Part shown: positions 25,022 to 33,720 of the stretch, piece after piece | Numbering within the stretch: the stretch's first letter is position 1 | Layout of the letters: each line of letters starts with the position of its first letter | DNA from: Sceloporus undulatus | Lineage: Eukaryota > Chordata > Lepidosauria > Squamata > Phrynosomatidae | NCBI RefSeq assembly: GCF_019175285.1 | Contig: NC_056529.1 | Span: forward strand, 12,783,722 to 12,847,721 | Direction: 5' to 3' | DNA: 64,000 nt | Notes under the pieces: generated by a model | What the model was told of the DNA's origin: nothing | Databases searched by the model: none | Seen by the model: only the letters and a program-made list of their open reading frames with translations | Program-made: the position numbers and the translations under genes

Positions 25022-25707
25022 CTGTAAGAGTTCTAGCTGTGAATTATTGCCACTGTCTCCCTTTCTACAATGCTGAACATTTGGGATGTGAAGGAAAATT
25101 AAACTGTAGGGAGTCAGGATAGAATATTTTTATTTACAGTCATAGACCAATAAAAGAAGAAACCATTTACAAAATTTTAGAATCACATTAGAATACATCA
25201 GTATTAAATTACAGTATAAAAACAACTTGAAACACAAGTCTTATATGCTAAGTATTAAAAGGGAGGGAGAATTCTTATCTGGAAGGCAATGCTCTCACTT
25301 TACTTTCCCTGTAGCTACAGCCATAGGCACCAGGATTTATATCTGGGATAACAGTTTGGAAATAACTGGACTATAAACAGATGTTAAAACAGAAAGTAGC
25401 AAGAGACCTGATCATGGCTGGTGTAGTTTGGCCTTCAGACCTATCCTTGACCAGGTTTCTATGGTAACAATGCAGCATCCTTCCTTTGTAACTGGGATGC
25501 CAGTGAAGTGCATTGGTTTGGTATACTGTCTTGCTAGAGGAATTCTGTGAGAGCAAGTGCTTTTTGCTTTTCCTTGCCATTAGCTTCCCTTTCTCATTAG
25601 GGTTGCCAAATTGAAAACTGGAGGGGGCTCCTGTACTTTAAATGGTTGTGTGAAAGGGGAAGATTCAGCATGTGTTGCTTGTCATGTAAATAGGTAACCA
25701 ACAATTT

Positions 25708-25808
25708 GTTGTTATTGCATGCCTTCAAGTCATTTCCCATTTATGCGACTGTAAGGTGAACCTATGGGGTGTTCTTGGCAAGATTCAGTTCAAGAGTTTG
25801 AGGGTTCC
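25708..25808 (-). mobile_element. tRNA-derived SINE, 3' part
   Basis: 'gcatgccttcaagtcatttc' through 'ttcttggcaagattcagttc' is the tail half only. Confidence 0.7.
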
Positions 25809-26061
25809 TCTTCTGCGCTGCAAGAATCATAAGGACATCTTAATGCAGGCAGATATCTTTTGGTGCATTTGAAAATCAATCAAATGGCCAGAGAGACTGG
25901 ATGATGCTGTCTTTTAGAGAACCCCCAAGGGCTGGATTGAAGCTCAAGGAGGGTCATATTCTCAGGTCCCCCACCCCTTTTGTAAACAACAAGGGTGTGC
26001 TGTGTCTGTGTAGTCCAGTGCAATGACTGTGATTTGCTGCTTGATCCTGTAGCACATCAAG

Positions 26062-26539
26062 ACCTGGCTTGCTATAGAAGAGGCCAAAGTGAAAGAGGAG
26101 CAACTAAAATGGTGAAGGGTCTGGAAAACATGAAGCCCTATGAGGAATGACTCAGGGACCTGGGCATGTTTAGCCTGGAGAAGAGAAGGTTAAGAGGTGA
26201 TATGACAGCCCTGTTTAAATACTTGAATGGATGCCATATTGAGGATGGAGCAAGCTTGTTTTCTGCTGCTCCAGAGAACAAGACCCAGAACAATGGATGC
26301 AAGCTTCAGGAAAAGAGATTCCACCTCAACATTAGGAGGAACTCCTGAGAGTAAGGGCTGTTCGACAGTGGAACACACTCCTTCCTCGGAATGTAGTGGA
26401 GTCTCCTTCCTTAGAGGTCTTTAAACAGAGGCTGGATGGCCATCTGTCAGCGATGCTTTGATTGAGAGTTCCTGCATGGCAGAACGGGGTTGGACTGGAT
26501 GGCCCTTGCAGTCTCTTCCAACTCTATGATTCTATGAGC
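26062..26539 (+). mobile_element. CR1 LINE 3' end
   Basis: About 480 bp of CR1 3' region: 'tttagcctggagaagagaag', 'aagaggtgatatgacagccc', 'acaatggatgcaagcttcag', 'ccacctcaacattaggagga', 'aggctggatggccatctgtc', closing with 'ccaactctatgattctatga'. The segment holds the remnant C-terminal coding and 3' UTR part; it is 5'-truncated, as is usual for CR1. Confidence 0.85.
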
Positions 26540-26679
26540 CACTCGCCCTTCCCCTCTCAGGTAAACTGTTGATCTGCCAAATGCCAGTGTCAGTGCCTTG
26601 TATACTGGCATAGTTAAACACAGTTCAGATGGGTTGCGCAGTTGCTGTCCTTGTTATTCTGACTTATGGTGATCCTTGT

Positions 26680-27208
26680 TGTTGTTTTTGTTGTTGTGTG
26701 CCTTCAAGTCATTTCCAACTTATGATGATCCAAAGGGGAACCTATCATGGGGGTTTCTTGGCATGTTTCTTCAGAGGGGATTTGCTATTGCCATCCTCTG
26801 AAGCTGAGTGTGACTTGCCCAAGGTCACTTATGCCTGAGCGGGGAATTTGAACCCTGATCTCCAGAGTCATAGGTCCAAAACACACTGCAGAAATAATAC
26901 AGTTTGAGACCACTTTTACTACCCTGGCTCAGTGTTGGGGAACTGTGGGAACTATAGTTTTGTGAGACATTTAGCCTTCTCTGTCAGAGAGCTCTGGTGC
27001 CACAATAAACTACAATTTCCAGGATTTCCTAGCACTAAGCCAGGCCATTTAAAGCAGTCTCAGACTGGAATATTTCTGCAGTGTGTTTTGGTCTCAGACC
27101 ACCACACAATGCTGGATTTGTTCAGAAGGAGTTTTCCTTTGCTTTGGGGGTTTCCATGGCCAAGCGAGAAACCATACCCTGGTCTTCAGAAAACCACTAC
27201 ACCACTTT
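26680..27208 (-). mobile_element. tRNA-derived SINE interrupted by a family A MITE
   Basis: The SINE runs from its tail ('gtgtgccttcaagtcatttc', about 26697) to 'gatctccagagtcatag' near 26870. SINE-like sequence resumes after the MITE ('cagaccaccacacaatgctg' to 'aaccactacaccactttga'). The second stretch also repeats a piece of SINE middle ('tccatggccaagcgagaaac'), so it may be a second SINE fragment rather than the same copy. Confidence 0.65.
26874..27090. mobile_element. Palindromic MITE, family A, full length, inside SINE sequence
   Basis: Ends 'gtccaaaacacactgcagaa' and 'atttctgcagtgtgttttgg' are a perfect terminal inverted repeat over about 18 bp. The interior has 'gctctggtgccacaataaac' and 'gccaggccatttaaagcagt'. 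It belongs to the subfamily whose ends read CCAAAACACACTGC, also seen at 60328-60540. Confidence 0.8.
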
Positions 27209-27413
27209 GATTACTACAGTTCAAAACAAGTACCCTCAAAGAAGATCTCCGCACAACTGTTTCCAGTGATAAACAGAAAAGCAAAAACTGATAGAATGGG
27301 GTTTAAGCACACTTAACAGAGTCTCACAGAAAGGCTATTGACATGCAAAGATCTCAATTGTCCTCTAAGCAAAGTGTGCAATAATCACTTTGGTTTTCAA
27401 CTATCAGCCCCAT

Positions 27414-27415
<2 letters not shown>

Positions 27416-27482
<67 letters not shown>
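27416..27482. repeat. Compound (CT)n(CA)n microsatellite
   Basis: A pure CT run from 27416 to 27454 is followed directly by a pure CA run to 27482. It lies about 870 bp upstream of the receptor start codon. Confidence 0.97.
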
Positions 27483-27486
<4 letters not shown>

Positions 27487-27880
27487 GTGCAAGGGGAAAA
27501 GGCCTATCGCCTTCCACACATCTCATTCTCTGAAGATGGAGACATTTTCCACTGGAGAACTAGCCCATAGCTTGCAAACAGCTTGGTAAACTGACTTTTT
27601 AGGACTGCAGTCCCCAAAATCCCCCAGACGTATACTCTTCTTATTCAAAGCAGCACTTGGGGAAAGTTATTTCATAGACCACAGTTCATAGAATCGCTTT
27701 GCCTGCATGGCGGGTTGGGGATCCATGCTGTCTGGGGGATTCTGGGATCTATAGTTCGAAAGAATCCAGATGCTTAGATTCAAGGAAGCCACCACCCTGA
27801 CTTTGCAAGACCCGGACTCTTGAGAACAGGCCAACATTTGGAGATCTCTGAGTCCTAGGCTCCCACTAAGTGGAAGTCGA

Positions 27881-28351
27881 CTAAAGAGCAATTAGCAGCA
27901 AAAGTCCCCAAGTGAGAAGATGTTCAGCAGGAGCTTCCCGACCATCAGGGAGCATGGAAAGCAAGCTCTGGAGGAGGGCTGTCCCCCTCCTTCTGGAGCC
28001 TGGATAAACCCCACCCCAGCCCACTCCCACTCCCACAGCATCTGCCCCTGGCTCCTGTGCGGAACAAGGGCCAGGGAGAAAGAGGAGAGCATCCATCATC
28101 CTCTTTGTCAGGGAGATTGTTCTCTTCCTCCCTTGCCAGGCTCCCTCTGCTTTGCCTCGCTTCGTTTTCTCCCTTCAGAAGAGAGGGATCGAGAGGAGGA
28201 CTTCGACTCACCCAACTTCCAGCCAGAGCCAGAGGCTGCCTTGCTCTTTCCCAGGAAAGTCCACTGGAAGATGGAGCCAGCCCAAGTCTTCTAGGCTGCT
28301 CTTCTGGGTGGGAGTTTCCAAGCCTCTCCTCTGCTTCTCGATCCTTCAGCC
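27881..28351 (+). promoter_or_regulatory. Probable 5' UTR / promoter region of the H3-like receptor
   Basis: The sequence directly upstream of the receptor start is free of recognised repeats and is moderately GC-rich, with pyrimidine-rich tracts such as 'cctcccttgccaggctccct'. I saw no TATA box at a convincing distance and cannot place the transcription start. ATG triplets at 27920, 28057 and 28152 open reading frames that would act as upstream or overlapping ORFs if transcription starts before them. Confidence 0.4.
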
Positions 28352-31300
28352 ATGGAGGGAGATCTCAACAGCAGCTCTCTTGGCTTGGCCAACGGGAGTC
28401 TGGACGGGGAGCTTCAGCACCAAGGACAGCTCTCTGCGCCGGTCTCCGTCCTCTTGGCTGCGCTGATGGCGCTGGTGGTGCTGGCCACTGTCCTGGGCAA
28501 CGCCTTGGTCATCCTGGCTTTCGGGGTGGACAGCAGCCTCCGGACCCAAGGCAACTTCTTCTTCCTCAACTTGGCCCTCGCCGACCTCCTCGTAGGTGAG
28601 CCAAGCCCAGCCCTGACCCCAATGGTCCAAGGATGCCAAGCTATAGCCTTGCTCCAAGGATGCCAAGCTATAGCCCTGTTCCAACGATGCCTAGCTATAG
28701 CCCTGCAGAGGGATCTTGGAGCCCCTTTGAGACTCACCAAAAGGAAGAAGTGGGCAGCATGAGCTTTCCTAGACTAAAGTCTACTTCCTCAGATGCATTG
28801 ATGCATTGATGCATTTCAAAAAGTAGATTTAAGTCTAGAAAAGCTCATGCTTTTTCTTTCTTTCGGTGACTCTCAAAAGTGCTACAAGATCTCTCTGCGT
28901 TTACTGATTCTACAGACTAACACAGCTATACCTTTGGATTATACATTGTGCATATGTTTTTAATTGTACTGTTTTTAATGCTGTATCCCACTCTTTTCCC
29001 AGGACTGGGACTCAGAGCGGCTCCAGCAGCAAAAACACTACCTGCTTTGAAGAGGATGCCCATCTTTTATAACTGAGCACAACTTGCATTGGGTTGCTGT
29101 ATTTATTAGAGGATGTCTCCTCTATCCAAAAGAGAGCGACAGAGAGATTGAAAAAATGGAGACAATTGTGTGCCTTTTGTGTCTGGTAGCTCAGCTTTTT
29201 CCATCCCGTTGTGTGATGCTGTATCTGTCAAAATTTCTTCTTTAATTCCAGATCTAAAAAATATTTGCTGTAGGTCAGTGGTTGTAAACCTTTGGTCCTC
29301 CAAGTGTTGTGAACTTCCTCTCCCAGAAGTTCCAATCATGATAGCCAGTGTTTAGAAATTTAGAGAGATTAAAATACACAACATCTAGAGGGCCAGAGGC
29401 TGACAAACACTGCTTTGTGTAATCTCAAAGTGCAGAATTATCGTAATTGCTTAAAGTAAAGGCCATTTGAAACAGGCAAGTCCTCACTTGGTATATGACT
29501 GCACCATTTGAGTGTGTATACGTATAGGGTTGGGGCACATTTATTTATATGTAAGTTTGTTATTCTGTACCTTCAAGTTGACTCTGACTTATTGTTGACC
29601 CTATGCTGGGGTTTTCTTGGCAAGATTTATTCAGAGGAGATTTTTCCATTGTCTTCCTCTTAGGCTGAGAGATTGTGACTTGCTCAAGGTCATTTTATGG
29701 GTTTCCATGGCTAAGCAGGGGTTTGAACCCTAGTTTCCTGGAGTCCTAGTCCAGCATTCAAACCAGACACTGTGCTAGCTCCATTTGAAAGTACCATCAC
29801 ATTCAAAAAACGAAAAATCACAGTCACAGGTGCCAGGCTATGACTGTCTCACTAAAACGTTGTTTTGCTGGTCTACTTTCACAGGTGGCTTTTGCATTCC
29901 CCTCTACATCCCTTATATTCTGACAGGTGAATGGAAGTTTGGAAAGGGTTTATGCAAACTCTGGTTGGTGGTCGATTATCTGGTGTGCACAGCCTCCGTT
30001 TTCAACATTGTCTTGATCAGTTTTGACAGATTCATCTCGGTTACGAAGGCGGTAAGGAATCTTCCTTTCTTCTGAAGGATATGTCTGACACCTTAACTTT
30101 CCTCCATCCCTCTAGAATCCCTCTAGATGCAGTGCAGGTGCTTAGTAAAAGAAGAGGAAGTACTTGAGCCCAACCATGACAGAAGAAGATAGTAATATCA
30201 GCACATTTGTTGTTGTTGTGTGCCTTCAAGTGATTTTCAACCTATGGCAACCCTAAAGCAAACCTATCATGGGGTTTTATTAGCAGGATTTACCTAACAA
30301 CTATTAATAGCTTCAATTAAAATAGTCTAATTGACTCAATGTAATTTCTGTATGTGTTGAATCACCATTCAATAATTGATTCATTGAGTCTACCTATAGC
30401 TGATTCATTAAGTCTACTTATAGGCTTCAATCCCCTGTGTATCTAAAGGACATCAATACACATTTGTAGTCCAAAGATGTAAGTTTTCTGAGCTCTAACC
30501 CCAATTAGCCAAATTCTCAAGTTGAATGAGGCCAACTTTCTTATGAGCTTATTCCATTACACAGACTTACTACAATGACTTAGGGAGCTGGGGATGTTTA
30601 GCCTGGAGAAGAGAAGGTTAAGAGGTGATATGATAGCCCTGTTTAAATATTTGAAGGGGTGTCATATTGAGGAGGGAGCAAGCTTGTTTTCTGCTGCTCC
30701 AGAGAACAGGATCCAGAACAATGCATGCTAACTGCAGGAAAAGAGATTCCACCTCAACATTAGGAGGAACTTCCTGATATTAAGGGCTGTTCGACAGTGG
30801 AACAGATTCCTTCCTTGGAAAGTGGTGGAGTCTCCTTCCTTAAAGGTCTTCAAACAGAGGCTGGATGGCCATCTGTCAGGGATGCTTTGACTGAGAGTTC
30901 CTGCATGGCAGAATGGGGTTGGAATGGATGGCCCTTGTGGTCTCTTCCAACTCCACGATTTTATGATTCTATGAATATTTCCACCTTCTCCAGGGTCTAC
31001 CACAATTGCTTTCTTTTGTAGCGTTGTTGCAAATTTTTTCTAACCTATAATTTCAACATACACTGCCCCACGATAATAAGAAACAGGTTTTATTTTTATT
31101 TGGGAAAAGTAAATGTGTCCTCCTGGCATGGCACATATGAATGCACATGTACATGCATGCAAGTTGCTTAAGCTAAGACGCTTGAACACTTAAACTTTGA
31201 CTACAATTAATGAATGTTTTGATACAGGCATCGATTAGAAGCCACATATTGAAGAAAAAAGATTTGACTTGTATTGTAGCATGAACACCAGTAGCTCTTT

Positions 31301-33269
31301 TCAATTAGGATATGTTGAACCTACAGCTAAAATAATTAAGCTCTAAGTGGTATGAGTACCACCTTAAACACTGACACATACACACACACACACACACATT
31401 TTTCCAAGACCTGCAGTGTTGCTCACCACCATCTCCTCCGCTCTCCCCTCCTTGTCAGTTATGCATGGTGGGAGAAGCTAGTGGGTTGTTCTTGTTGTTG
31501 TGTGCCTTCAAAGCATTTCCGATGTTATGATGACCCTAAGGAGAATCTGTTGTGAGGTTTTCTTGGCAAGATTCAGATAGGGCACTGCCTTCTTCTCAAT
31601 CTGAGAGAGTGTGGCTGGATTTTCTCCCTTCTCTCATAATGCAAAAACCCCAGGAAGCCACCTCCTGAAGCTAAATGGCAGGAGATCCAGGGCAGATAAA
31701 AGGAAAAACTTCTTTCCTTTTTGAAATGATGGCTTTTAAAAAAGATTAGATCAATTCATGAGTGATGGAGTCATTAATGGTTCACAATGGACATATATCC
31801 TTCCCAGTATGTTCAGTCTCCGAGGATGGCAATGGAAAACCTTTCTGAAAAACCTTGCCAAGAAAAACCTGTGATAGGGTCACCTTAGAATCACCGTAAG
31901 TCAGAAATGACTTGAAAGCACACAAAGACATACACACCAGAAGCAGTACATCTCTTTTCAGAACCACAAGTGCTATTGCACCAATGTCTTGTGACACAGC
32001 ACAGCCAGCTTCCCATTGGCAACTGGTTGACCGCCATGAGAAATAAAATGCTGGATTCCATGAGCCTTTTACAATCCAGGAGGGCTCTTCTTATGTCCTT
32101 CCCAGATTTTTCATTACAGCGCTTGGAATTCATGTGAGATCAGTCAGGGAGCCATGATTTAAAAAAAATAACTTTCCTGCCTATATTAACCACACAATTC
32201 CAAGTAAGCTTTATGTGATTCCCCATATGCTATCCTTTCTTTAAACCTCTAATTTGGAAATGGAAATGAATTAGGTCTTACACTTGCAAGAGCTAACAAC
32301 TAGCAGAGTGACTCAACAGAATGTTCCCACTTTTCAACAGAGATGTTGCTATTGTTTTCATCACTCCTACACCTTTCCTCCTAGGTGAGTTACAGAGCCC
32401 AGAAGGGGATGACCAGGAATGCAGTAGTGAAAATGGTAATGGTTTGGGTTGCTGCTTTTCTCCTGTATGGTCCAGCAATCATCAGCTGGGAGCACATCAC
32501 CCAACGCAGCATTGTTCCCGAGAAAGAGTGTCATGCAGAGTTCTTCTACAACTGGTACTTCCTCATGATTGCTTCCACCATTGAGTTCTTCACACCTTTC
32601 ATCAGTGTTACTTACTTCAACTTAAGCATTTATTTCAACATTCGGAAACGGACGCCTGTAAGAGCTGAGAACCTCCCTCCAGGCGAAAGGGACTGTGAGA
32701 TGTGCTCGCATGGGAAGAAACAAGAGCACGCTATCTTTTTTATGAAAGTGAACAGAAAAAGAAACCAAGAGAGAAGTGGAAGCCTCTCTCCTACTAAGCT
32801 AGCCATGTCAAGGCTCAATGGTCAGAACCAGCGTAACCAGTTGGTAGAATTTAACATCAACCAAGAACTTCCACCTTTACAAGTTGACGTTCGGTCCAAG
32901 TCTCCATGGGATGGTTTCTACAAAGCTCTAGAAAGCATTTCCAATACCACTAAAAGGACAGAGGTTGCCAATACCATGGCTAGCCGATTCAGGCTTTCCC
33001 GGGATAAAAAAGTGGCAAAATCTTTGGCCATCATTGTCTGTGTCTTTGCTGTGTGTTGGGCTCCATATACCCTCCTGATGATCATCAGAGCAGCTTGCCA
33101 TGGGCAGTGCATCCACCATGCTCTCTATGAGGCTTCATTTTGGCTCCTGTGGCTGAATTCAGCCATTAACCCCATTTTGTATCCCTTGTGTCACATGAGC
33201 TTTAGAAAAGCATTTTTTAAACTGTTATGTCCAGGCAAGGCTAAAATTCACCCTAATATTTTCACATGA
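28352..33269 (+). CDS. Histamine H3-receptor-like class A GPCR, three exons, 431 aa, complete
   Basis: Exons are 28352-28595, 29885-30051 and 32385-33269, joining in phase 1 then phase 0 with GT/AG borders (donors GTGAGC and GTAAGG; acceptors CACAG and CCTAG) to give 431 aa; human HRH3 is 445 aa. The protein is a membrane receptor predicted to bind histamine and signal through Gi/o. Visible class A landmarks: N-glycosylation motifs near N6 and N14, N50 (1.50), D78 (2.50), C105 and C186 (the conserved disulfide), D112 (3.32, amine contact), D129-R130-F131 (DRF as in H3, not DRY as in H4), W158 (4.50), E204 (5.46, the acidic histamine contact of H3/H4), W362 (6.48), N399-P400-xx-Y403. Regions such as [24 protein letters not shown] and GPAIISWE resemble H3 far more than H4. 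Intracellular loop 3 (about 225-345) is long, basic and Ser/Asn-rich and does not match the Gly/Pro-rich loop of mammalian H3. I call it H3-like rather than HRH3 because its genomic neighbours differ from those of human HRH3. Confidence 0.92.
28627..28707 (+). repeat. 27-bp tandem repeat, three units, at the start of receptor intron 1
   Basis: Units at 28627-28653, 28654-28680 and 28681-28707 begin 'ccaaggatgccaagctatag'. The first two differ at two or three positions; the third is slightly more diverged. It starts 31 bp after the exon 1 donor. Confidence 0.9.
28705..28898. repeat. Fold-back repeat pair in receptor intron 1
   Basis: The left arm ('gatcttggagcccctttgag', 'gcatgagctttcctagacta') recurs inverted on the right ('agtctagaaaagctcatgct', 'ctctcaaaagtgctacaaga'). 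The centre is 'gatgcattgatgcattgatgcat'-like, a short 8-bp tandem. The arms are about 85 bp with moderate divergence. The right arm continues 'tctacagactaacacagcta', a common reptile repeat end. Confidence 0.7.
29556..29782 (-). mobile_element. tRNA-derived SINE just upstream of receptor exon 2
   Basis: 'taccttcaagttgactctga', 'ttcttggcaagatttattca', 'ggctgagagattgtgacttg' and 'gtccagcattcaaaccagac' give a full reverse copy. It ends about 100 bp before the exon 2 acceptor. Confidence 0.8.
30209..30292 (-). mobile_element. tRNA-derived SINE, 3' part
   Basis: 'ttgttgttgtgtgccttcaa' through 'catggggttttattagcagg' is the tail half, in receptor intron 2. Confidence 0.75.
30572..30976 (+). mobile_element. 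CR1 LINE 3' end in receptor intron 2
   Basis: Same landmarks as the copy at 26062-26539 ('gtttagcctggagaagagaa' through 'ccaactccacgattttatga'), ending with 'ttctatga'. The two copies are very similar over about 390 bp, which suggests the same CR1 subfamily. Confidence 0.85.
31487..31620 (-). mobile_element. tRNA-derived SINE, partial
   Basis: 'cttgttgttgtgtgccttca', 'ttttcttggcaagattcaga' and 'caatctgagagagtgtggct'. It stops before the tRNA-like head. Confidence 0.7.
31795..31935 (+). mobile_element. tRNA-derived SINE, 3' part
   Basis: 'ggatggcaatggaaaacctt', 'cttgccaagaaaaacctgtg' and 'gtcagaaatgacttgaaagc'. The head is missing. Confidence 0.7.
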
Positions 33270-33720
33270 CAAGATGCAAGGTGAGAACAAGGCATTTTAA
33301 CATGGATGAACTTAGCATCTCAAAAGAACTGTGACTATATGCTCATCCAAGCTAACAACTCATCCAGTTTAGAAAAATGGCCTTGGACCATTCGAACCTT
33401 AAGACTAAAGTCAAAAGCTACAGAAACATTTGTCTGAATCTTTTTGGCAATGCCAGAGAAATTTACAAGGCTTAGCTCTCTTTTGAGATTTGTAACTACT
33501 ATCTTACACTAGTAAGATATACAATGAGTATGGACTAATCTATAATCAAAATTTGGGACATTTTTAAGGCAATCTCGGTTTATAAGCAAGAGTCCAAACT
33601 GCTGCCTGGTAACCACCGATACAATTCTGTTTCCACTGCTGAAAGATAGTGCTCTATCAGTTGGACACTGTATGTGCTTCTGTTTAAGAAAATTGCTTAA
33701 AATAAAAATGCAAGGTTTCC
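33270..33720 (+). other. Receptor 3' UTR (probable)
   Basis: Non-coding, repeat-free sequence after the TGA stop at 33267-33269, running to the AATAAA at 33701. The extent is inferred from the polyadenylation signal only. Confidence 0.5.
33701..33706 (+). terminator. Polyadenylation signal of the H3-like receptor
   Basis: AATAAA, 432 bp after the stop codon and the first canonical hexamer downstream on this strand. Cleavage would be expected 10-30 bp later. Confidence 0.55.

Larger units (their letters stand above)
4061..27880. other. SHCBP1 to H3-like-receptor intergenic region, about 24 kb, no gene recognised
   Basis: I found no exon with recognisable protein content on either strand; all open frames are short and unlike known proteins, and many lie in repeats. 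Recognisable content is listed separately: SINEs, family A and other palindromic MITEs, CR1 pieces and microsatellites. Stretches where I recognise no repeat include roughly 5400-6200, 6650-7300, 14200-15850, 16480-19250, 19650-21350, 21720-22800 and 23400-24780. Two of these, near 12700-12900 and 22250-22460, look like possible conserved non-coding sequence (see findings). Confidence 0.7.

Noticed and set aside
28057-28599. 180-aa open frame overlapping receptor exon 1 in another frame
   Set aside because: The receptor frame is the one matching the H3 family; the overlapping frame is an out-of-frame product of GC-rich coding and 5' UTR sequence.
28352-33269. HRH4 as the identity of the receptor
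   Set aside because: The DRF motif, the MIIRAACHG region, the helix 6 approach [15 protein letters not shown] and extracellular loop features resemble H3; human H4 has DRY and different loops.
28352-33269. Receptor as a retrocopy or pseudogene
   Set aside because: Introns are retained with clean splice sites, no stop or frame break occurs in 431 codons, and all core motifs are present.
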